A stretch of DNA of 58,958 nt from an uncultured OCS116 cluster bacterium (GTDB taxonomy: Bacteria; Pseudomonadota; Alphaproteobacteria; Rhizobiales; TMED25), in contig CACBED010000002.1 in assembly GCA_902538185.1 (NCBI GenBank), positions 1-58,958 on the forward strand. Direction: 5' to 3'. Shown here piece after piece: positions 9,430 to 17,550 of this stretch. Each line of letters opens with the position of its first letter. The first letter of the stretch is position 1. The notes beneath the pieces were generated by a model, which did not search any database, was not told the DNA's origin, and worked only from the letters and a program-made list of their open reading frames with translations. The position numbers and the translations under genes were made by a program.

Positions 9430-9509
9430 ACACTTGCGATGAAAAAATAATTTTAGTTCAATATTAGAGAAGCTTAATAAATCGATTGGAAAAAAAAAGG
9501 AGAATATTT

Positions 9510-9794
9510 ATGCCAAAAATGTTGATAACTGTGAATATATCAAAAGGCTTTAAAACCTGGACTGATATGGCAAGGTCACTCGAAGATGAAGCTGGTGCAA
9601 ATGGTGCGAAAATTATATGGGCTGGTACAAACCCCAATGAGTCATCTGTATTTGTAATGATGGATGTTCCTGATCCAGAATTTATGCAAACATTCGGTTT
9701 ACGTCCCGATATCAAAAAAGCTCGTGAGGACGCTGGAGCTGATGTTTCATCTACCACTGTAATTACGCCTATTAGTGATTATTGGCTTGGTTAG
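9510..9794 (+). CDS. Small soluble protein, possibly DUF3764/dimeric alpha-beta barrel type
   Basis: The 94-residue protein begins MPKMLITVNISKGFKTW. The start is set at ATG 9510 because a clear ribosome-binding site (AAAAAGGAGAATATTT) precedes it; the track start at 9486 overlaps that site. The pattern of a beta strand, FKTW helix, a second strand KIIWAGTNPNE, strand SVFVMMDV and a helix before TTVITPISDYW resembles small ferredoxin-fold proteins such as DUF3764. I make that assignment only tentatively. No TM segment or signal peptide is visible. The function is unknown. Confidence 0.7.
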   Translation: MPKMLITVNISKGFKTWTDMARSLEDEAGANGAKIIWAGTNPNESSVFVMMDVPDPEFMQTFGLRPDIKKAREDAGADVSSTTVITPISDYWLG

Positions 9795-9905
9795 TTTTAT
9801 ATTTTTGTTGATGGAAAATAGTTGAGCATATTACCAAACATTATCATATAAAGACCGATTTGGTAGATCTAAAAATATATTGTTATCTAATACAAAAGTA
9901 ACTAT

Positions 9906-10127
9906 ATGCAATATATGAATATTACAAAACCAGAGACAACTATCACACATATCTTGGTATCTGTAATCGTGGGAATGTGTGTGATGTATTTTACTGTAGA
10001 TTTTTCGGAAAGTGAAAATCTTAACCGCATGATGGATTCAATATTCTGGCTTGCCTTTATAGTTACATTTTTCTCGCTGAGATACCGAAAACCCATTACG
10101 GCATGGATACGAAAGAAATTTCAATAG
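9906..10127 (+). CDS. Small two-TM membrane protein
   Basis: The 73-residue ORF has two hydrophobic segments (about residues 14-30, HILVSVIVGMCVMYFTV, and 43-58, MDSIFWLAFIVTFFSL) and a basic C-terminal tail (RYRKPITAWIRKKFQ), suggesting cytoplasmic ends. I recognise no family. It begins a run of closely spaced plus-strand genes for membrane proteins (gaps of 18, 13 and 7 bases) that ends with a PrsW-like protease. The ribosome-binding site is weak; the second ATG (9915) could be the start. Confidence 0.55.
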   Translation: MQYMNITKPETTITHILVSVIVGMCVMYFTVDFSESENLNRMMDSIFWLAFIVTFFSLRYRKPITAWIRKKFQ

Positions 10128-10145
10128 TAATTTAGGATGAATAAT

Positions 10146-10286
10146 ATGGAATTTAGTAATTTTGGTACCGTAATTATTTTTGGATTAATACTTATGAACT
10201 TATGGTTATGGAATAAACTGTATGTATTAGAACAAACTGTTGATCGACACAAAAACATATTAGAAAAAGATAAAGATAAGCATTAA
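10146..10286 (+). CDS. 46-residue single-TM protein (absent from ORF track)
   Basis: An ATG at 10146 follows AGGATG at good spacing and opens a 46-codon frame ending TAA at 10286. The product starts MEFSNFGTVIIFGLILMN and ends with the charged tail LEQTVDRHKNILEKDKDKH. This is one TM helix plus a short coiled-coil-like cytoplasmic tail. It lies in the gap between two other small membrane-protein genes on the same strand, which supports it being real. The function is unknown. Confidence 0.6.
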   Translation: MEFSNFGTVIIFGLILMNLWLWNKLYVLEQTVDRHKNILEKDKDKH

Positions 10287-10299
10287 TTCGTTGTAATAC

Positions 10300-10497
10300 A
10301 TGCAAAAGATTTTATTAATTATAGGTCTTATTTTTATTGCTGCTGCGCTTGTCTATCCTTTTTTAAAAAAGATTGGGTTTGGCAGGTTGCCAGGTGATTT
10401 ATTTTTCAAATTCGGTAATTCATCATTCTACTTTCCTGTTGTAACTTGTATTATAATAAGTATCGTTTTAACGATAATCATTAATCTAATGAAATAA
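10300..10497 (+). CDS. DUF2905 family small membrane protein
   Basis: The 65-residue protein has two TM segments separated by the family's conserved motif: GRLPGDLFFKFGN followed by SSFYFPVVTCI. This is a close textbook match to DUF2905 (GRLPGD.....N..FYFP), a widespread membrane family of unknown function. It lies 13 bases after the 46-residue gene and 7 before the PrsW-like protease gene, and is likely cotranscribed with both. Confidence 0.85.
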   Translation: MQKILLIIGLIFIAAALVYPFLKKIGFGRLPGDLFFKFGNSSFYFPVVTCIIISIVLTIIINLMK

Positions 10498-10504
10498 CTT
10501 AATT

Positions 10505-11158
10505 ATGATACTCATTGCCCTTACTATTTTACCTCCTTTTCTAATTCTATATTACATCATTAAATCTGATAGGTTCGCAGAACCAATGAATATGATCAGG
10601 CGTACATTCGTTCTTGGCGTGTTCTTGTGTATCCCGGCCGGTATCATTAATACTATGCTTATCGGGGATACTAACATGTCCTATCTTGCAGGCCTTACTG
10701 AGGAGTCTCTTAAATTCACGGCCTTATACCTATTCTTAAGAAATAAAATTGATTTTAATGAGCCGATGGATGCTATTGTTTACGGCACATTAATATCACT
10801 TGGTTTTGCCACTTTAGAGAATTTTAACTATGTCTACAGTGCTGAGTATTTTGGGATGCAGGCAAGTACATTGGCGCTCATAAGGGCATTTACTGCCATT
10901 CCATTACACGCTGGGTGTGGAATAATAATGGGCTTTTACTATGGATTATATGTATTTAGAGGCGGGGAGAAATATATAATTTACTCTTTGGTAATCCCAA
11001 TAATGGTCCACGGATTTTATAACTATATTGCTGGGATTAATTTTATCGTTCTTATTTTCTATGTCATTGCGCTTGGTATTTTCGTCTACAATTTGCATGA
11101 TATTTATAGGCTCGAACAACTTAAAAAAATTAATGAGCATGAGTCACGAAAAATATAG
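10505..11158 (+). CDS. PrsW-family intramembrane metalloprotease-like protein
   Basis: The 217-residue multi-TM protein has the PrsW/CAAX-like signature set: EESLKF (EExxK), GFATLENFNYV (FxxxEN), PLHAGCGIIMG (HxxxG) and a final MVHGFYNY. In Firmicutes PrsW cleaves the anti-sigma factor RsiW within the membrane; in Gram-negative bacteria the substrate is generally unknown. No anti-sigma factor gene is visible here. The neighbours upstream are three small membrane proteins, which are candidate substrates or partners by inference only. Confidence 0.8.
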   Translation: MILIALTILPPFLILYYIIKSDRFAEPMNMIRRTFVLGVFLCIPAGIINTMLIGDTNMSYLAGLTEESLKFTALYLFLRNKIDFNEPMDAIVYGTLISLGFATLENFNYVYSAEYFGMQASTLALIRAFTAIPLHAGCGIIMGFYYGLYVFRGGEKYIIYSLVIPIMVHGFYNYIAGINFIVLIFYVIALGIFVYNLHDIYRLEQLKKINEHESRKI

Positions 11159-11266
11159 GGAATTAATTAATTAAACAGTGTTTTAATGTTCAAATTTGAT
11201 CACATATACACTTGCTTATGCAACCATAGTCCCTATATTATAAACATACAAATAAAGGAAAATGAA

Positions 11267-12712
11267 ATGACTGAAACTTATCCAAATACGAAACTTCACA
11301 TTGGTGGTAAATGGGTTGACGCTGTTGGCGGTGAAACAATTGATGTAATTAACCCAGCTACAGGCGAGCCCATTGGTGCAGTAGCCCATGCAAGAACGGC
11401 AGATCTGGACCTAGCTCTTGAAGCTGCTAAATCTGGATTTGAGGTTTGGAAAAAAACTTCTCCATTTAGCAGATATAAAATGATGCGTAATGTCGCAAGT
11501 CTCTTAAAGGAAAGAGTTAAAGAAATCGCACCCGTTTTAACACAAGAACAGGGTAAGCCATTACAACAGTCAAAGTCGGAAATTTCTCTTGCAGTAGATA
11601 TAATTGATTGGTTTGCAGAAGAAGGCAGGCGCGCATATGGGAGGGTTATCCCAGCTCGAACAGAAGGTGTCTATCAGCTCGTAACAAAAGAGCCCGTTGG
11701 TCCTGTTGCAGGGTTTACACCATGGAATTTTCCAATAAATCAAGGTGTTAGAAAAATATCATCGGCTCTTGCTGCAGGGTGCTCGATTATTCTTAAAGGT
11801 GCAGAAGAGACACCAGCAAGTACCGCTGCCCTTGTTAAATGTTTTGCTGATGCCGGTATTCCAGATGGAGTCGTAAACCTGGTCTATGGAACTCCAGCTG
11901 AGATTTCAGAATATTTAATTTCAAATCCTATCATCAAAAAAGCAACTTTCACTGGCTCAACAGCTGTTGGAAAGCAACTTGCATCTATAGCAGGTGCTCA
12001 TATGAAGAAGGTAACAATGGAGCTTGGTGGGCATGCCCCTGCAATTGTTTGTGAAGATGCGAACCTAGATGTTGCATTGAACGTCCTTGTCGAGAATAAA
12101 TATCGAAACGCAGGACAGGTATGTGTATCTCCAACAAGGTTTTTAATTCACGAAACTCTCTATGACGAGTTTGTGGACCGCTTCACGGATATGTCTAAAA
12201 AAATTAAAATAGGTAATGGATTGGACCCCGAAACACAGATGGGGCCACTGGCTCATGACCGAAGAGTTGAAGCAATAGAGGGCTTTGTAAGTGATGCTGT
12301 GAGCAAAGGCGCTAAAATAAGGACTGGCGGTAATAGGATCGGAAATGAGGGTTATTTCTTTGAACCTACCGTTCTTACAGATGTGCCGTTAGATGCACGA
12401 ATGATGAATGAAGAACCATTCGGCCCTGTTGCTCCCATGACACCATTTAGTGACTTTGATAGCGCTATAGAAGAGGCAAATCGTCTCGATTACGGTCTTG
12501 CATCATATGCCTATACATCTTCTGCAGAGACTGCGGAAAAATTAGGATCGCAGATTGAAAGCGGTATGGTATCAATTAATCATCATGGTATTGCACTGAT
12601 TGAAACACCTTTTGGAGGGGTTAAGGACTCAGGTTATGGCTCCGAGGGCGGTCAAGAAGGTATTGAGGGGTATATGAATACAAAATTTATAACACACAAG
12701 ACTGTTTTATAG
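11267..12712 (+). CDS. NAD(P)-dependent aldehyde dehydrogenase, succinate-semialdehyde dehydrogenase-like
   Basis: The 481-residue ALDH-superfamily protein shows GFTPWNFPINQG, the cofactor motif TFTGSTAVGKQ, catalytic Glu in VTMELGGHAP and catalytic Cys in RNAGQVCVSPTRF. The EEPFGPV and ETPFGGVKDSGYGSEGG ends fit the SSADH (GabD) group. It would oxidise an aldehyde, probably a semialdehyde, to the acid in the cytoplasm. The track start (11186) is 27 codons too early; ATG 11267 follows AAAGGAAAATGAA and gives the usual N-terminus LHIGGKWVDAVGG. The next gene, a RidA-like protein, starts 10 bases downstream. Confidence 0.88.
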   Translation: MTETYPNTKLHIGGKWVDAVGGETIDVINPATGEPIGAVAHARTADLDLALEAAKSGFEVWKKTSPFSRYKMMRNVASLLKERVKEIAPVLTQEQGKPLQQSKSEISLAVDIIDWFAEEGRRAYGRVIPARTEGVYQLVTKEPVGPVAGFTPWNFPINQGVRKISSALAAGCSIILKGAEETPASTAALVKCFADAGIPDGVVNLVYGTPAEISEYLISNPIIKKATFTGSTAVGKQLASIAGAHMKKVTMELGGHAPAIVCEDANLDVALNVLVENKYRNAGQVCVSPTRFLIHETLYDEFVDRFTDMSKKIKIGNGLDPETQMGPLAHDRRVEAIEGFVSDAVSKGAKIRTGGNRIGNEGYFFEPTVLTDVPLDARMMNEEPFGPVAPMTPFSDFDSAIEEANRLDYGLASYAYTSSAETAEKLGSQIESGMVSINHHGIALIETPFGGVKDSGYGSEGGQEGIEGYMNTKFITHKTVL

Positions 12713-12722
12713 GCGTATAAAA

Positions 12723-13157
12723 ATGAATAAATTTAATCTCCCTGATCCTGTACCTGCAAATGGAAATTATACTCCTTATCATATAGATGGAAACCTTATC
12801 TACATATCGGGCCAATTACCGATAAGAGACGGAAAGCTTGTTACAACTGCTGGAGATAATAGCTTTGTTAAGATAGCTCAATTACAGATGGAGATTGTTA
12901 CTCTTAATATTTTATCGCATGTGATGTCTGCTGTAGATGGTGATAAAAATAGGATTGAGTCATGTGTTAAACTAACTGCGTATCTTGTACCACCCGAAGG
13001 CTTCTATGAGCACGCACTTATCTCAAATATTGGCTCAGACATGATAAATGATTTTTTGAAGCCACCTCAAAACCATACCAGAACAACTATTGGAATTAAA
13101 AGCTTACCTTTAGGGTCACTAGTAGAAGCCGACGCTATATTTAAAATTACACAATAA
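12723..13157 (+). CDS. RidA/YjgF-family protein (YjgF-CM-like subgroup)
   Basis: The 144-residue protein has the YjgF fold markers GNLIYISGQLPIRDGKLV, VKLTAYLV and the C-terminal RTTIGIKSLPLGSLVEADAIF with the conserved Arg. The length and the extra middle segment match the longer, chorismate-mutase-like RidA subgroup. RidA proteins hydrolyse reactive enamine/imine intermediates from amino-acid catabolism. Placement right after an aldehyde dehydrogenase suggests use in breaking down an amino or N-containing compound. The exact substrate is unknown. Confidence 0.85.
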   Translation: MNKFNLPDPVPANGNYTPYHIDGNLIYISGQLPIRDGKLVTTAGDNSFVKIAQLQMEIVTLNILSHVMSAVDGDKNRIESCVKLTAYLVPPEGFYEHALISNIGSDMINDFLKPPQNHTRTTIGIKSLPLGSLVEADAIFKITQ

Positions 13158-13162
13158 GCATA

Positions 13163-13933
13163 ATGACTAAAATTGGTAATATTAATTTATCGATAAATCT
13201 TATCGATAAAGTTTCTAATAGTGCATTTTTATTCATACATGGCTTACAATCGAGAAAAGAGACATTTGATATCTATCTTAATAATTTTTCATCGAAAACA
13301 AAAAGGTCTCTTATATCCCTTGATTTAATTGGATTTGGGCAATCTGATAAACCTGAAAACTTCGGTTATAATTTATTGGATCAAGTAAATAAAATAAAAG
13401 AGCTTTTATATGTATTGGAAATAAAAGATCTTATTATCATTGGTCACAGTTATGGTGGAATGATCGGAACCAAGCTGCTTCAAGCTGAAGATCTAGAGAT
13501 TAAGTCCATAATAAGCCTTGAGGGAAACCTAGTTGAAGAAGATTGCGGTGAAAGCATCAATGTAGCCAATATGACTTTTAGTAAATTTCAAGATTATTTT
13601 GAGCTGTTAAAAGGTGAGTTGGTGGACTCGAATTATAAGTCCGATATATTTAGAGGTGAGTCACTCGCCAAAATACCCGCAGAAGTATTTTATAAAACCT
13701 CAAAAACTATTGTTAATTGGTCAAAATCAGGTGTCTTGTATGATCTTTTTTGCAATAGCTCCATACCTAAATTACTAATCACTGGATCAAATAGCAGCTA
13801 TTTTAGTAAACCAAAGAGGGATAATATTAAGCACGTAACAATTGACGATGTAACTCATTTTATGTTGTCGGAAAAACCATTTGAGGTCTATGAATATATC
13901 GAAAAATATCTAAGTAACAATCATCTTCTCTAG
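13163..13933 (+). CDS. Alpha/beta hydrolase
   Basis: The 256-residue single-domain alpha/beta hydrolase has the oxyanion region FIHGLQSRKETF, nucleophile elbow GHSYGGMIG (Ser) and likely catalytic His in DDVTHFML. An acid residue lies between (around ITGSNSSYF). No signal peptide is present, so it is cytoplasmic. It starts five bases after the RidA gene and is probably cotranscribed with it and the aldehyde dehydrogenase. The substrate could be an ester, amide or C-C bond and cannot be inferred. It is convergent with the next gene. Confidence 0.8.
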   Translation: MTKIGNINLSINLIDKVSNSAFLFIHGLQSRKETFDIYLNNFSSKTKRSLISLDLIGFGQSDKPENFGYNLLDQVNKIKELLYVLEIKDLIIIGHSYGGMIGTKLLQAEDLEIKSIISLEGNLVEEDCGESINVANMTFSKFQDYFELLKGELVDSNYKSDIFRGESLAKIPAEVFYKTSKTIVNWSKSGVLYDLFCNSSIPKLLITGSNSSYFSKPKRDNIKHVTIDDVTHFMLSEKPFEVYEYIEKYLSNNHLL

Positions 13934-13935
13934 TC

Positions 13936-14835
13936 TTATTGTGAGAGGAATTCATCTACCATTACGCGGCAATCATGACAATTTTCATTTTCAATGCCGC
14001 TACCAAATGATGCATGATCATCATCGTTTATTGTTATTAAATTGTTGGTTATTTGTAAATTATCCGCTCTTTGGTGTATTGCCTTAGACCCGTAGCTGAT
14101 AATACCTGTGCCATCTGTGTCACCCATTTCGTAAGGTACTACATCATCTCCGACAGAATGAACGCTAATAATCGAGGGTTCATCTTCATGAATTAAATAT
14201 GGTGATAATAGTGAGCCTGCAATATTCAGTACCTTATTAATTTCATATTTTTTTTCTGTAAATTTCGACATAAATGATTGTTTTTCTTGTGTAAAATTTG
14301 TAAATATATCACTCTCTGAAAGCAAAAATAAATCATCCACGGAGTTAATGTATGCATAGTGAAGTGAAGTTACTGCACCAGCTGAATAACCACCAATTAT
14401 AATTTCATGATCATTAAAGCCATATTTATCTGAGTTATCGTGGATATAACGTATGGCACTATCCAAATCATCCATTGCGAATACCAATGAGGTCGCATAA
14501 ATGTCATAATTTAGTTGTTCATGAAATTCTTCTGGTATCAGTCTGTAATTGAGGTTGCAAACTACAAAACCCTGCCGTGCTAAATATTTCGAATATTCAT
14601 TAAAATCAGCCTTCTCACCACCAAGAAATCCGCCACCATGCATGAGATAGACAATTTTCTTTTTTCCATTATTTTTTGGCTGATAAAGGTCTAATTCAAG
14701 TTTTTCAAGATCGCCATTTTGATTTATTTTTTCTGCATAAATAATGTTTGACGTGACCTTCGTGTAATGCGCAAGAACATTTGATGCATGAAGCAGTATG
14801 AACACTAGAGTTAGAATTTGGTAACTTAATTTCAT
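13936..14835 (-). CDS. Exported alpha/beta hydrolase (esterase/lipase-like, HGGG type)
   Basis: The 299-residue protein has an N-terminal signal sequence (MKLSYQILTLVFILLHASNVLA) and a BD-FAE/HSL-like core. It shows oxyanion motif YLMHGGGFLGGEKADF, NLNYRLIPEE, nucleophile elbow GGYSAGAVTSLHYA, and late His in DDDHASFG. Two Cys sit near the C-terminus (NCHDC). It is probably a periplasmic carboxylesterase. Only two bases separate its stop from that of the convergent hydrolase gene. No lipobox Cys is obvious after the signal sequence. Confidence 0.8.
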   Translation of the reverse strand: MKLSYQILTLVFILLHASNVLAHYTKVTSNIIYAEKINQNGDLEKLELDLYQPKNNGKKKIVYLMHGGGFLGGEKADFNEYSKYLARQGFVVCNLNYRLIPEEFHEQLNYDIYATSLVFAMDDLDSAIRYIHDNSDKYGFNDHEIIIGGYSAGAVTSLHYAYINSVDDLFLLSESDIFTNFTQEKQSFMSKFTEKKYEINKVLNIAGSLLSPYLIHEDEPSIISVHSVGDDVVPYEMGDTDGTGIISYGSKAIHQRADNLQITNNLITINDDDHASFGSGIENENCHDCRVMVDEFLSQ

Positions 14836-14913
14836 ACAATTTAATTTAACTTAGAATTATGCTAAATCAATTTTTTTATTATTGTTAAGATTATTTTCTA
14901 GTAAACAAATTAA

Positions 14914-15564
14914 TCATGCAGGGTTAATATTCTTCTTCCAAAACTTAGTAAACCACTCTAAGTAATCTCCATAAGCATCTGTTTTTAAATGTAAAGATTT
15001 CTTTATTTTATTGATTTCACCTTGTTCCTCCAGATCAACATCGAGTGAGTCATTAATTCTATTTAGCATATTAAACATAGCTGCCAATATCGTCATTTCC
15101 ACAATTTGTTTTTCGGTGAAAACTTCTTTAAGATCTGCGAATAGTTTATCATTTGAATTCGCTGAGTTATTAGTGACTGACTCAGCCCATTTTATTGCTA
15201 AAACCTCCTCTTGTGTAAAAAGATTTGGATCGCTAAAATCATTCAATGATAAAGCCTTAATATGTTCTTCTTCGATGCCAGCTGCTTGACCTAATGCTGT
15301 ATTATGCGCATAACAGTACTTACATGCATTGGTATGACTTGTTTTTATGACAATAAGTTCTTTAATTCTACCCGAAATATCCGTTCCCGACCATTCACGC
15401 TGTGCCGCGGAATTTATTGGTAGTAAGGCCATTGCGAGGTATGGTGAATGACTTAGTGTTTTATAGAAATTAGGTACTCTTCCCAATAAATTTGGCACCA
15501 TATCAAAAAACTCTTTATTCTCTTCACTTAGATCTGTTTGCTGAATTAATTTAACTCTCGACAT
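14914..15564 (-). CDS. Carboxymuconolactone decarboxylase-family (AhpD-like) protein
   Basis: The 216-residue protein carries the CMD-family active-site motif CKYCYAHNTALGQAAG (CxxC...H), preceded by IKELIVIKTSHTNA. In AhpD the CxxC pair acts as a peroxidase reductase; in other members it has decarboxylase-related roles. The GGGAGA ribosome-binding site lies just before the ATG. The gene follows the FrsA-like hydrolase gene by 17 bases on the same strand and is likely cotranscribed. The role could be oxidative-stress defence or ring-cleavage metabolism; the sequence does not decide. Confidence 0.82.
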   Translation of the reverse strand: MSRVKLIQQTDLSEENKEFFDMVPNLLGRVPNFYKTLSHSPYLAMALLPINSAAQREWSGTDISGRIKELIVIKTSHTNACKYCYAHNTALGQAAGIEEEHIKALSLNDFSDPNLFTQEEVLAIKWAESVTNNSANSNDKLFADLKEVFTEKQIVEMTILAAMFNMLNRINDSLDVDLEEQGEINKIKKSLHLKTDAYGDYLEWFTKFWKKNINPA

Positions 15565-15581
15565 TTATTTCTCCCTATTAT

Positions 15582-16805
15582 TTAAAAGTAAGATTGGTTG
15601 GGTCCAACTGTAGGTTTCCACTCACAGTCACCAAATGGACCATCGCCATGATTTTCAACGTACGCTATTCTGCCATTAGATACACCCTGATTGGAATTTT
15701 TTGAAAAAAGAACTCTTTGCAGCCAATCAACAGTATAATGGTGACAATCTAATTTACCTAAGTTTGGTATATTCCAAAGGGGATGAAATTGATCTTCAAT
15801 TACCCACATTTCTTTTTTGCATGTGAGATCCTCAAATACTTCGATTGCATCTTCAAGTGGGCATAATGGGTCAAACTCACCCGTCACAAGTAACGTGGGG
15901 CATTTTATTTTTTCTGAATATCCTTTAACTGTCATTTTTGAAGACATTTTGTCAAATTCCTCTTCATTTTCTATGCCCGCCATATACATAAACATTTGCT
16001 TAAATCTTGGAGAAGATTCAGAAAAAATAGTATTGTTTGGGTTGAAACAGGCAACACCACTTGCAATTGCAGCTGCCCTATGGTCATAACTGGCAAGTCT
16101 TAGAGACCAATAACTTCCCATGCTGACACCATATATTCCAATTCTATCACCATCAATCTCTTCACGGTTTTGTAAATACGTCATAACTGCTGCGCCTGCA
16201 CGTTCATAATTATCACCAACAGCTCTGATTTTTTGAATATTTGAATTGCCTTGGCCAGGTCCATCCATCGATATTACATGCATACCTCTATTTATTGCTA
16301 AATTATTCATTACTTTCGGAAAATATTCTTTAGTTTGATCCATACCTGGCACATAGATAATACATGGCGCTTTTCTTCGATCTGGTAATAAATGCAAAAG
16401 ACAAGATATTGTCTTTCCGTCATCAAAAGGTACCTCAACCCTTTCAATAGGATAGGGGGAGAGTTCACTCCGTCTATCGACCATTTCTTTCAGTTTATTT
16501 GTAAGGTTTATTTTGACTGGGTTATTATCATAGTATATTGGATGTTGTGCCATCCTATATGACTCTACGGCATGTTCAAAATGCTCGAGCGCAGTCATTT
16601 TAAAACCTTGTTTAAGAGCTTGCTTTGCTAAGGATTCGTCATGTTCAGCTTTTTGCCGCCACATCTTTGGCAGCATCCTATAGTTATGGGCTCGTTTTGG
16701 TGTTTCCCAGTCGTCTCTTTCAAAATTCTGCACACGCCCACGCATGTTCAAAGCCAAATCTAGCATCCACTGCTGATTATCTCTTTTTGTCCTTAAGGTT
16801 CTCAT
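15582..16805 (-). CDS. FrsA-like / 2,6-dihydroxypseudooxynicotine-hydrolase-like alpha/beta hydrolase
   Basis: The 407-residue protein has an all-helical N-terminal half and a C-terminal alpha/beta hydrolase domain. The domain shows MDGPGQGNSNI, nucleophile elbow IYGVSMGSYWSLRLAS and an acid/His end (GEFDPLCPLED ... EDQFHPLWN). The long helical cap plus the DGPGQG motif resemble the FrsA/DUF1100 group. That group includes the C-C bond hydrolase of nicotine breakdown (2,6-dihydroxypseudooxynicotine hydrolase). Substrate assignment is inference only. A GGGAGATAC ribosome-binding site precedes the ATG. It is the first gene of a two-gene minus-strand unit with the CMD-family gene. Confidence 0.75.
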   Translation of the reverse strand: MRTLRTKRDNQQWMLDLALNMRGRVQNFERDDWETPKRAHNYRMLPKMWRQKAEHDESLAKQALKQGFKMTALEHFEHAVESYRMAQHPIYYDNNPVKINLTNKLKEMVDRRSELSPYPIERVEVPFDDGKTISCLLHLLPDRRKAPCIIYVPGMDQTKEYFPKVMNNLAINRGMHVISMDGPGQGNSNIQKIRAVGDNYERAGAAVMTYLQNREEIDGDRIGIYGVSMGSYWSLRLASYDHRAAAIASGVACFNPNNTIFSESSPRFKQMFMYMAGIENEEEFDKMSSKMTVKGYSEKIKCPTLLVTGEFDPLCPLEDAIEVFEDLTCKKEMWVIEDQFHPLWNIPNLGKLDCHHYTVDWLQRVLFSKNSNQGVSNGRIAYVENHGDGPFGDCEWKPTVGPNQSYF

Positions 16806-16916
16806 TTGTATCTCCCTAAAAAATACTCTGTTTTAACTGTGTTAAAATTTACTATAATATTAGGTTATTGATTTGATCTTGCAATGAATAAATGTTCTTA
16901 TTTTTATTGGAGATTT

Positions 16917-17540
16917 ATGAATATGATGAAATTAACAAATAAACCAGCTAATGGATCGGGCTTGCTAGCTATATTTTGTGACTTAGATCCAAAAGACCAA
17001 AAAGAATTTTACCCATGGCTTGTGAATGAAATGTTCCCTGCGAGATTAAAAATAGGCTTTAATAGTTGTGCCAGTTTTGAAAAAATAAGCGGAGATGGGC
17101 AAAAATTTCTTACACTTTACGAAGTCGATGATATTGTGTCCTTGTATGGCAGACCTTATCAAAAGTTACGTGAGAATAGGTCACCTTTAGATACAAAGTT
17201 CCATGAGAGTTTTATAAATCCATCGCGGTATATTCTTACACTTATTCCGCCATCGATAGAGAAAGATCATAGTGGTTTTCTAGATTATGTTAAGATCACA
17301 AGAGAGACTATAACGGGCGCTAATGTACAAAAATATCATTCTAATTTTATTACTAAGATAAATAATTTAAATCTATTACCTCTAAGACGATATATAACTG
17401 TTGAAGGCGAGCATCATAATTTTACGATAATTGAAGCTAAAGAAATTAACAAAATAATTGATCAGGATATTGGGGATAAGATATCATCTTCGAAGAGTCA
17501 GATTGATGCATTGTATAAACGCGAGATACAACAATTATGA
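16917..17540 (+). CDS. Protein of unknown function, possible ferredoxin-fold/EthD-like repeats
   Basis: The 207-residue soluble protein has two similar halves by eye. The first (GSGLLAIFCDLDPKDQKEF... FLTLYEV) and second (ILTLIPPS... FTIIEA) follow a strand-helix-strand pattern seen in dimeric alpha-beta barrel proteins such as EthD-like families. I do not recognise a named family. The start is set at ATG 16917, five bases after GGAG, rather than the track start 16884. It is ten bases upstream of the PPOX flavoprotein gene and divergent from the FrsA-like gene, so all belong to the same accessory neighbourhood. Confidence 0.6.
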   Translation: MNMMKLTNKPANGSGLLAIFCDLDPKDQKEFYPWLVNEMFPARLKIGFNSCASFEKISGDGQKFLTLYEVDDIVSLYGRPYQKLRENRSPLDTKFHESFINPSRYILTLIPPSIEKDHSGFLDYVKITRETITGANVQKYHSNFITKINNLNLLPLRRYITVEGEHHNFTIIEAKEINKIIDQDIGDKISSSKSQIDALYKREIQQL

Positions 17541-17550
17541 GGGTTAAATA

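Noticed and set aside
9832-9865. TACCAAA ... TTTGGTA inverted repeat after the small DUF3764-like gene
   Set aside because: Seven-base arms around a 20-base loop are too weak to call a terminator or operator.
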